Source of the DNA: Halobacteriovorax sp. JY17
Lineage (GTDB): Bacteria; Bdellovibrionota; Bacteriovoracia; Bacteriovoracales; Bacteriovoracaceae
Assembly: GCF_002753895.1 (NCBI RefSeq)
Contig: NZ_NJER01000004.1
Coordinates: forward strand, 62,001 to 126,000
Length of the DNA stretch: 64,000 nt
Direction: 5' to 3'
Shown: positions 7,040 to 15,552 of the stretch, in pieces
Layout of the letters: each line of letters starts with the position of its first letter
Numbering within the stretch: the first letter of the stretch is position 1
Position numbers and translations under genes: made by a program
The notes under the pieces: model-generated
The model's input: the letters and a program-made list of their open reading frames with translations, nothing else
Told to the model about the DNA's origin: nothing
Database searches by the model: none

Positions 7040-8845
7040 ATGAGAAATGAGAAATTACATTCTATTTTAAAAGACACTTTTGGTCATCAAGCTTTCCGTT
7101 TGGAGCAATTAAATATTATCAACTCTATCCTTGATGGAGTTGATACCTTGGCCATAATGCCTACTGGTGGCGGAAAGTCTATGTGCTTTCAAGTTCCTGC
7201 TCTATTCTTAGAGGGAATTACTATCGTGATTTCTCCTTTAATTTCTCTGATGACTGATCAGGTCGCAAACCTTTCTAATAACGGAGTCGCTGCTTGTTTT
7301 TTAAACTCTAATCAAAGTAATGAAGAGAGAAGTGAAGCTAGAGAGAAAATATCAAAGGGAGATATAAAGCTAGTTTATGTTTCTCCCGAAGGAATTCTTT
7401 CTGGAGGAATAGCGACTTTTTTACAGAGTCTAGATATTAGCTTAATTGCAATTGATGAAGCTCACTGTGTTTCGCAGTGGGGGCATGAGTTTAGAAGAGA
7501 TTACACTCGTCTTGGTGAATTAAAAGACCTCTTTCCTGAGACTCCAGTCCTCGCACTTACAGCAACGGCTGATGAGAAAACAAGAGTGGATATCTCTCAT
7601 CAACTTAGAATGAATGCTCCAAAGACTTTTATTTCTTCTTTTGATCGAGCTAATATTAAGTACGCAATTCTGGAGCGTGAGGATGAGCTTAAGCAATTAG
7701 ATGAATTTATTAACAAGAATCATAAAGGTGATACTGGGATTGTTTACTGCCTTTCGAGAAAGAAAGTTGAATCAGTGGCAAAGAAACTCAGAGAGAGAGG
7801 ACACCAATCTTTTGCTTATCATGCAGGACTTACTAGAGAGCAGAGAGATCATGCTCAGAAAGTTTTTAGTAATGAAGAAAATATTGTCATAGTCGCAACC
7901 ATTGCTTTTGGAATGGGGATTGATCGACCTGATGTTCGCTTTGTTGCTCACTTGGATCTTCCTAAAAGTGTTGAGAGCTATTACCAAGAGACGGGACGTG
8001 CTGGCCGAGATGGGCTTCCTGCAAATGCATGGATGGTTTACGGCCTTCAAGATGTTATAAAGCTTTCGCAGATGCTTGAGACAACAGAGGCCCATGAAAA
8101 CTATAAGAAAGTTGCTAGAGGAAAGCTGGACTCTATGCTTTCAATTTGTGAAACGACTAAGTGTCGTCGACATTTCTTACTTCAATACTTTGAAGAAGAT
8201 AGCTCTCTTAAGTGTGATAATTGTGACACTTGTTTGCACCCTGGAGAAACATGGGATGGACGAGTCGATGCTCAAAAAGTTCTTTCGACTATTTATAGAA
8301 CAGGACAGAAGTTTGGAGCAGGTTATATTGTAGATGTTCTTAGAGGAAGCAAGAATGCCAAAGTCGAAGAGAGGGGGCATCAAGAGCTAAGTGTTTATGG
8401 AATTGGAAAAAGTGAAACGAAGTCTCACTGGAACCTAATTATAAGACAACTACTGAATATGAAATATATTACTATAAAGAGTTGGGAATATCGTACCTTA
8501 GCTCTTATGAAAAAGAGTGAAGAGCTTTTAAAGGGAAATGAAGAATTTCTTTTGAAAAAGAGAAAGATTACTCTTAGGGCTTCTCCTGAAGTGGTTCAAA
8601 CTAGTCATGAGAGAAATGATCTCTTTGAAACTCTTAGAAAAATAAGAAAGGAAATTGCAACAGAGAATGGTTTGGCCCCTTATATGGTATTTGGAGATAA
8701 GTCTCTCCATGATATGTGCCAAATACTACCAAGATCAAAAGATGAATTCTTGATGGTTAATGGGGTCGGAAATAGTAAGTGTGAAAAGTATGGCGATTCA
8801 TTCTTAAAAGAAATAAGGCAATACTTAGAGAGTTCTAATCTTTAA
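7040..8845 (+). CDS. recQ: ATP-dependent DNA helicase RecQ
   Basis: A 601-residue 3'-5' superfamily 2 helicase. Walker A TGGGKS is at residues 42-47, the DEAH box begins at residue 139, the ALTATAD motif III follows, and QETGRAGRDG is motif VI. The RecQ-C zinc knuckle (C-x3-C-RRHFLLQYF ... CDNCDTC) is complete and a C-terminal HRDC domain covers about residues 520-595. It should unwind recombination and replication intermediates. No clear ribosome site precedes the ATG at 7040; an ATG five bases earlier meets a stop at once. Its last 11 bases overlap the converging hybrid kinase gene. Confidence 0.96.
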   Translation: MRNEKLHSILKDTFGHQAFRLEQLNIINSILDGVDTLAIMPTGGGKSMCFQVPALFLEGITIVISPLISLMTDQVANLSNNGVAACFLNSNQSNEERSEAREKISKGDIKLVYVSPEGILSGGIATFLQSLDISLIAIDEAHCVSQWGHEFRRDYTRLGELKDLFPETPVLALTATADEKTRVDISHQLRMNAPKTFISSFDRANIKYAILEREDELKQLDEFINKNHKGDTGIVYCLSRKKVESVAKKLRERGHQSFAYHAGLTREQRDHAQKVFSNEENIVIVATIAFGMGIDRPDVRFVAHLDLPKSVESYYQETGRAGRDGLPANAWMVYGLQDVIKLSQMLETTEAHENYKKVARGKLDSMLSICETTKCRRHFLLQYFEEDSSLKCDNCDTCLHPGETWDGRVDAQKVLSTIYRTGQKFGAGYIVDVLRGSKNAKVEERGHQELSVYGIGKSETKSHWNLIIRQLLNMKYITIKSWEYRTLALMKKSEELLKGNEEFLLKKRKITLRASPEVVQTSHERNDLFETLRKIRKEIATENGLAPYMVFGDKSLHDMCQILPRSKDEFLMVNGVGNSKCEKYGDSFLKEIRQYLESSNL

Positions 8846-11642
8846 AGTACTTATTAATTACTCTGACAAAATCATCAACCTTGACTGGTTTACTGATGAA
8901 ATCACTCATTCCTGAATCATAGCTTGCTTGAATTTCTTCCTTCATCGCTGATGCACTTACTGCCACAATAATAGGCGCATCTTCACGATACGTTTCCAAA
9001 ACTCTTCTAGTGGCCTCAAGACCATCGAGTTCAGGCATATGGCAATCCATTAAGATTAAGTCATACTTCTTAGTCTTGAGCATTTCTAGGACTTCTAGTC
9101 CATTTTCAGCTAGATCGACAGTAAATCCAATTGTAGACAACATTTTAGTGATAACGATTTGGTTTATTTTATTATCTTCAGCAACTAGTATATTTATACC
9201 TTGAGCACTTTTATTTAAAGAGATTGTGTTAGGGGTTCGTTTTTCTAGAATGTCCAATTCTTCTTTAGACGACTTCGCCATAGGAATATTAAAGATAAAG
9301 GAAGTTCCTTTTCCTTCCTCGCTTATAAAATCAATAGTACCATTTAAAATTTCTGCGAGTGCCTTACTAATAGAAAGTCCTAAACCTGTTCCTCCAAAGC
9401 GCCTTGTTGTAGATATATCTGCTTGGGTGAATGATTTGAAAATTTTACTTTGTGAGCTTATCGGGATACCTATCCCGTCGTCTTTAATTGTAATTTGAAT
9501 ATTTGAAATATATTCAGTGCTAGAAGTTTCTTTTACAATGATTTCAACTTTTCCCTTTGTTGTAAATTTATTTGCATTCCCTATGAGGTTTAAAAGTATT
9601 TGTCTAATTCGAATCCGATCTGAAGAATAAACTCTTGCTAATTTATTTTGCCAAAAGAGTTCTATCTTATTTTGAGCAACACTTGAATTGAACATTAGTT
9701 TTTTTACTTCTTCAATTTCTTCATAAAGATCAAATGGGAGTGATTCGACTTCAATACCGCCAGATTCTATTTTGGAAAAGTCTAGGATATCATTAATGAT
9801 TTTTAATAGGTCTTCACTACTTTTCTTAATTATATTTAAATACTCAATATTTTCTTTCTTCTCTACTTTTTGAAAGAGTAATGCAGATATTCCAAGAATT
9901 CCATTCAAAGGTGTTCGGATTTCGTGACTCATATTTGCTAAGAAGTTAGATTTAACTTCGTTTGCTTGAACTAGTTTTCTTGTTCTCTCTTCGACTTTTA
10001 TCTCTAGTTCTTCATTAGATCTTTCTAATTCTATCTGTGACGTTTCAAGTTTTTTCTTGGTTTCTTCAAGAGTACTTTCTCGTCCAGTTATGATTAGGAG
10101 AAAACAACCAATAATACTTAAAACAAATAATCCACCGGCAAGAACGTACCACGCATACCATGTCTGGTGTTCAATATTGTATGCATTTGTCTGATTCACG
10201 ACTAGCTCCCAAGTTCTATTTTCAAACTTAGTACTATAGTTTTTTGAAAAGAAGCCTTTTTCTAATTTTAAATCTTTAATATCTTCTGATGTGATTTTCT
10301 TCTTTAAAGAGTTTATATCATTTGTGTAAATGACATCGTTATTTTCATTTACAAGATAAATTTCAAGACCTTCTAAATCAATATTGTTAAGAATTTCATT
10401 GAGCATTTTGTCGTAGTTAAAAACTCCAACAATAAATCCATCTGAATCAGAAGACTTTGGGCGCGAAACTGGAGATAGGGTTAGAAAGCCAAAAGGTTTT
10501 TTACTGGAGCGATCTTGGACAAGTACTAGGTCATCAGTGATATGGGTTTTCATCGAACTATATGCTTTATCTAGTGAATCTTTTCTACTTTTTGAGAATG
10601 ATATGTCTAGGCCGTGAGCGAGCTCATTGCCTTCAAATGGATAAATATAAGTGACTACAACATGACTAGGTCTTTTCTTTGCCGTGATAAGCTGGTTATT
10701 CTCACCTTTTTCATTAATTGAAAAATTCTTGTAACCAGACTTTTTTATTCTAGAAATATACTTTGCTCTGTCCTTATTTTTAACAACCTTATTCCAAGAA
10801 ATTGCTCTTATTCCAGAATCTTTTCTTATTATATTTGATACAAATTTATTAAAGTCTTTCTCGCTAATATCATCAGAGCTATTAAAGAAGCTGACTACGG
10901 AATTTAATGTATCTTTGTAATAAAGGGTATGATTATTAAATGTTGAGACTATTACGTTAAACTTACTTTCAAGTCTATTTTCCAGTCTTTGAGACTCCCA
11001 CTTTCTAGCGTTTAAGAAGAAAATGACAATAAGAGAGAAGAGAATGAGAATTGGAACAGTGAAGCTAAGGCGTCTTCTTTTCCATAGAGTATCTTTAGAT
11101 TCAAAGACTGTAAGAATAAGAGGAGTAAAGACAACTGTTCCAATTGCATCGCCTATCCACCAAGTAAACCATGAGAAAGAAAAAGTCTCTAAGGAAATAA
11201 CTCCAGAGAAGAAGAGTGTGGAGACTCCTATCGTTGAATTAATCATACAACCTAGAGGGCCAGCAATGAATAGAAATTTAGCAACTTCTCTCCAGTTATC
11301 AAATCGTAGTTTACTATTATCGAAATGAGTAACTGCTTTGTAGGTGATATAGGTCTGTAGAGCTGCTCCTAGTCCTATTATGAATGCTATTACAATTGGA
11401 CGCTGAACACTCTCTCCTGAGACTAAAGATAAATGAGGCCATAGATTTGCGAAGAAGGAGCCAATGAGTACTCCAATAACTGCGGAGCCTCTGAAGTAGA
11501 GCATGCACGCAAGAGCAATTCCGGCCGGGGGCCAAGCAGCACTTGCAAATCCAGGAGGAATCGCAAGCTGTAGAGAGAGTCTCGCAGATACAAAGTAAGC
11601 GACACTACTCAGGAGAATGATTAATAAATATTTAATTTTCAT
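8835..11642 (-). CDS. MASE1-CHASE hybrid sensor histidine kinase with receiver domain
   Basis: A 935-residue membrane kinase. Residues 1-210 form a multi-helix MASE1-type sensor (SLQLAIPPGFASAAWPPAG near the start), about 220-460 an extracytoplasmic CHASE-like ligand domain, then a membrane helix near 490 and a coiled coil (about 515-560). The HisKA domain has the phospho-acceptor H573 in SHEIRTPLNG; the ATPase domain shows LLNLIGNANKF, DDGIGIP and GGTGLGLSIS. The C-terminal receiver has acceptor D866 in LMDCHMPELDG and the lysine of ISKPVK. No partner regulator or Hpt protein is adjacent, so the phosphorelay target is elsewhere. Overlaps recQ tail to tail. Ligand unknown; MASE1 and CHASE often serve as small-molecule sensors. 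Confidence 0.93.
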   Translation of the reverse strand: MKIKYLLIILLSSVAYFVSARLSLQLAIPPGFASAAWPPAGIALACMLYFRGSAVIGVLIGSFFANLWPHLSLVSGESVQRPIVIAFIIGLGAALQTYITYKAVTHFDNSKLRFDNWREVAKFLFIAGPLGCMINSTIGVSTLFFSGVISLETFSFSWFTWWIGDAIGTVVFTPLILTVFESKDTLWKRRRLSFTVPILILFSLIVIFFLNARKWESQRLENRLESKFNVIVSTFNNHTLYYKDTLNSVVSFFNSSDDISEKDFNKFVSNIIRKDSGIRAISWNKVVKNKDRAKYISRIKKSGYKNFSINEKGENNQLITAKKRPSHVVVTYIYPFEGNELAHGLDISFSKSRKDSLDKAYSSMKTHITDDLVLVQDRSSKKPFGFLTLSPVSRPKSSDSDGFIVGVFNYDKMLNEILNNIDLEGLEIYLVNENNDVIYTNDINSLKKKITSEDIKDLKLEKGFFSKNYSTKFENRTWELVVNQTNAYNIEHQTWYAWYVLAGGLFVLSIIGCFLLIITGRESTLEETKKKLETSQIELERSNEELEIKVEERTRKLVQANEVKSNFLANMSHEIRTPLNGILGISALLFQKVEKKENIEYLNIIKKSSEDLLKIINDILDFSKIESGGIEVESLPFDLYEEIEEVKKLMFNSSVAQNKIELFWQNKLARVYSSDRIRIRQILLNLIGNANKFTTKGKVEIIVKETSSTEYISNIQITIKDDGIGIPISSQSKIFKSFTQADISTTRRFGGTGLGLSISKALAEILNGTIDFISEEGKGTSFIFNIPMAKSSKEELDILEKRTPNTISLNKSAQGINILVAEDNKINQIVITKMLSTIGFTVDLAENGLEVLEMLKTKKYDLILMDCHMPELDGLEATRRVLETYREDAPIIVAVSASAMKEEIQASYDSGMSDFISKPVKVDDFVRVINKYFKD

Positions 11643-11775
11643 AGCTTATCTATCTTTTCGGCTTTGATATGTGAATATTAAGAGATTTCTAGCCATCTAT
11701 CGTTTTTACTAATTTCCATGATTTACATTGCTTCTTCTAAAAAAACAACATAGGTTGAGGAAAATGGAGTGAAAA

Positions 11776-12612
11776 GTGGTTGAAATTGGTCAAATAAATA
11801 AGTTGGTTGTGTGTAGAGAGTCTAGCTCGGGATATTATCTCAAGGAGTTGGATTCTATTGATGAAGTCTTCATGCCTCCAAACCTTGGTCCTGTTAATAT
11901 TTCAATGAATCAAGAATTAGACGTATTCGTTTACCTGGATACATCTGGAAGCTTGATTGCTACAGATCAAATTCCTCATGCTGTCGTTGGTGAGTATGCA
12001 ATTATGCGAGTAGTAGAAGTTCAAGAATTTGGGGCCTTCTTTGATTGGGGAATTGATAAAGACCTACTTGTTCCTGGAAATGAACAAAAAGTTAAAGTGA
12101 GAAAGTTTGAAGATCATATTGTTCGTGTATGTCTTGAGGAAGAAACGGATAGAGTTTTTGGAACAACTAAGCTTGGTAAATATATTCTTGAATCTGAGTT
12201 TAACTTTGAAAGAGGAGATGAGGCCGTCATTGTTCCTGCTAATAAAACAGACTTAGGTTATAGAGTTATAATAAATAAGAGATTTATTGGAATGATTTAT
12301 GACTCTGAAATTTTTCAGCCTATTCAAATAGGTAAAGAATATTCAGCTGTAGTCAAAAAAATTAGAGATGATGGATTAGTTGACATGTCTCTTCAAGTTC
12401 TTGGCATTAAAAATATGATTGGTTCAAAGGACGTTATTTTAAACTTCTTAGAGCAAGAAGGTGGATCAAGTCATTTGAATGATAAGAGCTCTCCAGAAGA
12501 AATTAAGCGATACCTGAATATGAGTAAGAAGACATTCAAGGGATCTATTGGAATGCTTTATAAAGAAAAGAAGATTGATATCTCTAAAGAGGGTATCAAG
12601 TTGATAAAATAA
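11776..12612 (+). CDS. CvfB/YitL-like S1-domain RNA-binding protein
   Basis: A 278-residue protein starting at GTG 11776; the choice is set by GGAG seven bases upstream, while the nearby ATG at 11764 stops after two codons. It has the CvfB layout: tandem S1-like OB folds (a clear one around residues 70-135 with EYAIMRVVEVQEFGAFFDWG), and a C-terminal winged helix (about 215-278, YLNMSKKTFKGSIGMLYKEKKI). CvfB proteins bind RNA and affect expression post-transcriptionally in Firmicutes; the role in this bacterium is unknown. Stands alone between the divergent kinase and a peroxiredoxin-like gene. Confidence 0.85.
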   Translation: MVEIGQINKLVVCRESSSGYYLKELDSIDEVFMPPNLGPVNISMNQELDVFVYLDTSGSLIATDQIPHAVVGEYAIMRVVEVQEFGAFFDWGIDKDLLVPGNEQKVKVRKFEDHIVRVCLEEETDRVFGTTKLGKYILESEFNFERGDEAVIVPANKTDLGYRVIINKRFIGMIYDSEIFQPIQIGKEYSAVVKKIRDDGLVDMSLQVLGIKNMIGSKDVILNFLEQEGGSSHLNDKSSPEEIKRYLNMSKKTFKGSIGMLYKEKKIDISKEGIKLIK

Positions 12613-12693
12613 CTAGAGTTTGTCTAACGTTTCTTATTTATTCAAATTAGATAATTGGGGTATAATTTTCCAAACTATCTTTATGGAGTAAGT

Positions 12694-13281
12694 ATGAAGA
12701 AGATCCTGATCTCATTTCTCATTTGTGTAAATTCATTTGCAATTTCTCCCGGAGATATTGCCATCAACTTTAAATTACAAGGACAAGATGGAAAAATGGT
12801 AGAGCTATACAAGCTTCCAAAGCCTGTAATTTTAGAGTGGTATAACGAAGGGTGCCCATTTGTTAGGAAGCACTACGATTCAAATAATATGCAAGAAACA
12901 CAAAAGTTTTTTAAAGAACAAACAGGTGGAACTTGGGTTTCAATTGCATCTTCTAATAAAGGAAAGCAGGGGTATATTGAATCAAGCTCTGTAGCTAAGA
13001 GTAAATTAAGAGAAGAAAACTCTAAAGCTGATTACCTTCTTTTAGATACGGATGGGAAAGTGGGACAACTCTTTGAAGCTAAGACTACTCCGCAGATTGT
13101 TTATGTCGGTAAGGATAATGTCATTAAGTATTATGGAGCAATTGATAGCATTCCTAGTTCGTCGACGAGTGATATAAAGTCGGCAACTAATTATGTTAAA
13201 GAGACTGTGAAGTCTATAAAGGCCAATGAGAAGGTTAAAGTATCGAAGACTAAGCCGTATGGTTGTGGTGTAAAGTACTAA
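12694..13281 (+). CDS. Secreted peroxiredoxin-like thioredoxin-fold protein (PRX_like1 type)
   Basis: A 195-residue protein. I start at ATG 12694 because GGAG lies six bases upstream and the result is a proper signal peptide (MKKILISFLICVNSFA); a TTG 39 bases earlier is also in frame. The redoxin domain has a single-cysteine site in GCPFVRKHYDS (near residue 50) and the chain ends in YGCGVKY, a C-terminal cysteine motif seen in PRX_like1 proteins. It is likely a periplasmic thiol-dependent peroxidase or reductase; the second cysteine may be the resolving one. A hairpin follows the stop. Confidence 0.83.
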   Translation: MKKILISFLICVNSFAISPGDIAINFKLQGQDGKMVELYKLPKPVILEWYNEGCPFVRKHYDSNNMQETQKFFKEQTGGTWVSIASSNKGKQGYIESSSVAKSKLREENSKADYLLLDTDGKVGQLFEAKTTPQIVYVGKDNVIKYYGAIDSIPSSSTSDIKSATNYVKETVKSIKANEKVKVSKTKPYGCGVKY

Positions 13282-13290
13282 GGGAAATTG

Positions 13291-13313
13291 CTAGGGTCAC
13301 TAGATGACCCTAG
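13291..13313. terminator. Hairpin between convergent genes, probable two-way terminator
   Basis: A perfect nine-base stem CTAGGGTCA / TGACCCTAG with a five-base loop, placed 9 bases after the peroxiredoxin-like stop and overlapping the stop of the converging SH3 gene. It is followed rightward by TTTATAATT rather than a long T tract, so termination strength is uncertain. Confidence 0.6.
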
Positions 13314-13759
13314 TTTATAATTATTCTCATAGACTCTGACTCTGGCCAAATATTTGTATTACTAAGCCACATCCTCTTTCCATATTTATCGATCACTAGA
13401 TTACATCCGATTTCTTTTTTTAAAACTTTAAATCCTTCAGTATAGACTATTGGTCTATTGGTTTGATTCTTTTTGAAGGCACAATAAGGGTCTCTTGTTT
13501 CCTTTAAAGTCATACAGTTGAGATTTTGATCAATAAGGCTATGAAAAATCCATCCCTCAAATTTAAAACCTCTTACTTTAAACCACTGGTCACGAGACTC
13601 AACTATTTGAAGCGGAGAGAACTTTGGAAGAGAATAAACTATTGATGAACTTGTTGAGGGTCCTCCACGTAAGTGACTCTTATACTTTATGGTACAGGTC
13701 GCAAGAGTTAGCCCACTTCTAAATAGTAATAGAAAAAGGAGAAGTAGCTTTAGTTTCAT
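13310..13759 (-). CDS. Secreted bacterial SH3-domain protein
   Basis: A 149-residue protein with a strong signal peptide (about residues 1-21) and one bacterial SH3 (SH3b) domain over about residues 22-80: TCTIKYKSHLRGGPSTSSSI and QWFKVRGFKFEGWIF are the typical GPS and GW-type segments that bind peptides in cell walls. The remaining C-terminal half (C-x-L and WLSNTNIWP) could be a second degenerate SH3 repeat. The start codon overlaps the stop of the upstream PqqD-like gene by one base (TAATG), so translation is coupled. Binding of peptidoglycan is inferred. Confidence 0.8.
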   Translation of the reverse strand: MKLKLLLLFLLLFRSGLTLATCTIKYKSHLRGGPSTSSSIVYSLPKFSPLQIVESRDQWFKVRGFKFEGWIFHSLIDQNLNCMTLKETRDPYCAFKKNQTNRPIVYTEGFKVLKKEIGCNLVIDKYGKRMWLSNTNIWPESESMRIIIN

Positions 13760-14022
13760 TAGTTGATCTGGCTCACAAGTCCAACATCTCTAAGTTGTAG
13801 AATTATACTTTCTACAATATTGGATAATTCTGGTTTGTTGATCTTACTTGTATTTTCTATTTTCTTAGAAACATCAGAAATAGATGTCTTACCATCTAGC
13901 TCTTCCCAAATAAAGGCCGACATATAAGTTACCTGAAAAGATTTTCCTTCGGGCGTCATTAGAATTGGCTTTGATTTATTAACGGTTTGCTCTTTATTAA
14001 ATCTTCCTCTTTTTAAAAACAT
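13759..14022 (-). CDS. PqqD-like peptide-recognition (RRE) protein, orphan copy 1
   Basis: An 87-residue protein built like PqqD: N-terminal strands (ILMTPEGKSFQVTYMSAFIWEEL) followed by three helices with the DGKTSISDVSKKI turn. PqqD-type RiPP recognition elements grip leader peptides for a radical SAM or other maturase. None of those partners is present nearby, and the only coupled gene is a secreted SH3 protein. A strong ribosome site GGGAGG lies five bases before the ATG. A copy of the TTCG-N7 dyad motif lies 67-81 bases upstream. The second PqqD-like gene at 18919-19206 shares length and layout but only modest sequence identity. Confidence 0.75.
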   Translation of the reverse strand: MFLKRGRFNKEQTVNKSKPILMTPEGKSFQVTYMSAFIWEELDGKTSISDVSKKIENTSKINKPELSNIVESIILQLRDVGLVSQIN

Positions 14023-14088
14023 TGAAACCTCCCTGTTCTCTTTATAGTAGTGGATTATGGAAGTAGATCAAAGATAGATATTGTTCTC

Positions 14089-14103
14089 TTCGACTTAACC
14101 TAA
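14089..14103. promoter_or_regulatory. Degenerate copy of the TTCG-N7-CGAA dyad motif (site 1)
   Basis: TTCGACTTAACCTAA matches the motif in the left arm and in spacing, with CTAA in place of CGAA on the right. It lies between the divergent PqqD-like gene (start 14022) and the small ORF starting at 14177, 67-88 bases from each start. It resembles site 4 closely (TTCGATTTAGCCGAA). Confidence 0.45.
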
Positions 14104-14176
14104 TTGATAACTTCTCGTATTGAAGTGTCTGAGGTCATGAGAGATAGTTTTAGAAGAGATAAAAAAAGGAGTTCTA

Positions 14177-14374
14177 ATGAATATGATGGTTAATGAAGGT
14201 AGCGAACAATATATTGAATATGGAAATGAGAAACTCACTCAAGTATTTTTAAAAGAAAGAATTATTGAACTGGGTGATTCTTTAAGAAGTGATGAGTCCT
14301 GTGATTTATTATTAACTAAGAAGAACCTAGAATTAAATAATAGAATTTATGAAAGCTGTTTTGGTGTCCAGTAA
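14177..14374 (+). CDS. Small protein of unknown function (65 aa)
   Basis: A 65-codon frame with a convincing ribosome site (AAAAGGAG, six bases before ATG). The product is acidic and probably helical, with two cysteines (C43 and C60) and no membrane helix or signal peptide. I recognise no family. It lies between the divergent PqqD-like gene and the ablB group and has the dyad motif upstream at 74-88 bases. A role as a substrate or partner of the PqqD-like proteins is possible but unsupported beyond position. Confidence 0.55.
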   Translation: MNMMVNEGSEQYIEYGNEKLTQVFLKERIIELGDSLRSDESCDLLLTKKNLELNNRIYESCFGVQ

Positions 14375-14395
14375 GTTACCGTTATAAGGTGTGTG

Positions 14396-14410
14396 TTCGG
14401 TAAAAGCGAA
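14396..14410. promoter_or_regulatory. TTCG-N7-CGAA dyad motif (site 2)
   Basis: TTCGGTAAAAGCGAA, followed by TAGG, in the 87-base gap between two small genes and 52-66 bases upstream of the ATG at 14462. The dyad contains the T-N11-A core of LysR operators. Matches site 3 (TTCGTAAAAACCGAA) in ten of fifteen or more positions. Confidence 0.5.
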
Positions 14411-14414
14411 TAGG

Positions 14415-14449
14415 GCGGATGAAAGCTTCGGAAAAGGCCAACTATCCGC
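14415..14449 (+). other. Possible structured RNA leader (inverted repeat)
   Basis: GCGGAT (14415-14420) can pair with ATCCGC (14444-14449), extended by a G-T pair, enclosing a possible small hairpin (GCTT...AAGGC). It ends 12 bases before the ATG at 14462, which lacks an obvious ribosome site. I match it to no known riboswitch class. It could be a leader hairpin or a protein site adjoining site 2. Confidence 0.35.
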
Positions 14450-14461
14450 TAGTATGGTTAT

Positions 14462-14644
14462 ATGGAAAATTTTAAAGAAAACAAAGACATTCATTTACCT
14501 GAGAAGGAAATTTTAACAGAAGAGGAAAAGACTCTTCGTGAAAAGGATCTTGAAAATGAAATTCAATTAATGAATTTTAAAAGATCTCTTGGATCAATGC
14601 GCGCAAGTCTTAAAGTAAAGAAAGACTGCTTGTCCCGTTTGTAA
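14462..14644 (+). CDS. Small charged protein of unknown function (60 aa)
   Basis: A 60-codon frame, very rich in glutamate and lysine, predicted to be one long helix (residues 13-50), with a lone cysteine near the C-terminus (DCLSRL). No ribosome site is visible, which lowers confidence; the codon use resembles its neighbours. It ends 31 bases before ablB and is likely cotranscribed with it. In most genomes ablB follows ablA (lysine 2,3-aminomutase); this little gene occupies that place but shows no radical SAM motif and is far too short. Confidence 0.5.
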   Translation: MENFKENKDIHLPEKEILTEEEKTLREKDLENEIQLMNFKRSLGSMRASLKVKKDCLSRL

Positions 14645-14675
14645 AAAAAAATCAAATTAACCAAAGAGTGAAATC

Positions 14676-15512
14676 ATGAACTATGACCAGCTTGAGAAAG
14701 TTAGTGGAACTCTCTCCCAGCATGGAAAGTATAATGATCGGCTTTACATAATGAAGTTTCAAGGTCCTTGCGATGTTAGAGAAGCTTTGAGTGATGTAGA
14801 GCGAATTGCTAAGACAAATAAATACGGAAAAATTTTTGCGAAGGTTTCAACTCCATTTGCCAAGTTCTTTGGTGGAGAAGATTACGAGCTCGAAGCAAAA
14901 GTTCCAAATTTATTTAACGGCAAGAGCGATGGTTACTTCTTTTCAAAATATTTAAATAAAAAAAGAAAGATAGTTGATAGAGAATCGATTGATTCTGTTG
15001 TTGAGATCGCGACACAGAAGAAGAGTGAATCTTCAATTGAAACTCAAGACTATAAGGTCGAAGAGCTTTCTAAGAGTGATGTAAAAGGCATTATTAATGT
15101 TTATAAATCAGTTTTTACTACTTACCCCTTTCCAATTTTCGATCAAACTTACGTAGAAGAGTCGATGGATAATAATGTGAGAATCTTTGGGATAAAAGTT
15201 GATAGTAAAGTTGTTGCCGTTTCTTCATGTGAAATTGATTTTGATGCTCAGAATGTAGAGATGACGGACTTCGCAACACTTCCTGAGTTTAGAGGGAAGG
15301 GACTTGCTAGTAAGCTCTTGTCTATAATGGATTTAAAAATGCGCGTTGAGGGTATTAAAACTGCCTACACAATTGCTAGGTCAAAGTCATTTGGAATGAA
15401 TATCACATTTTCTAGAAGTGATTACTCTTATGCCGGAACATTAAAAAATAATACAAATATCTCCGGAAGTATTGAGAGTATGAACGTTTGGTATAAAAGA
15501 CTAAGTTTCTAA
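14676..15512 (+). CDS. ablB: Putative beta-lysine N-acetyltransferase
   Basis: A 278-residue GNAT enzyme matching AblB throughout: the N-terminal half carries YNDRLYIMKF and the C-terminal GNAT domain shows VYKSVFTTYPFPIFD, EMTDFATLPEFRGKGLAS (acetyl-CoA loop), KTAYTIARSKSFGMNITF and NNTNISGSIESMNVWYK. AblB acetylates beta-lysine to N-epsilon-acetyl-beta-lysine, a compatible solute used against salt stress. The usual partner, lysine 2,3-aminomutase, is not adjacent or elsewhere in the window. It is followed by a sodium:solute symporter and an MscS channel, consistent with an osmotic-stress operon. Confidence 0.87.
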   Translation: MNYDQLEKVSGTLSQHGKYNDRLYIMKFQGPCDVREALSDVERIAKTNKYGKIFAKVSTPFAKFFGGEDYELEAKVPNLFNGKSDGYFFSKYLNKKRKIVDRESIDSVVEIATQKKSESSIETQDYKVEELSKSDVKGIINVYKSVFTTYPFPIFDQTYVEESMDNNVRIFGIKVDSKVVAVSSCEIDFDAQNVEMTDFATLPEFRGKGLASKLLSIMDLKMRVEGIKTAYTIARSKSFGMNITFSRSDYSYAGTLKNNTNISGSIESMNVWYKRLSF

Positions 15513-15552
15513 TTAAATAAATATATATTAACTTAAAAAAAGGAATCAGCTA

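Noticed and set aside
11023-11328. A 101-codon open frame on the plus strand inside the hybrid kinase gene
   Set aside because: It runs antisense to a well-conserved MASE1 region and shows no start signals or family match; the same applies to other long frames opposite clear genes.
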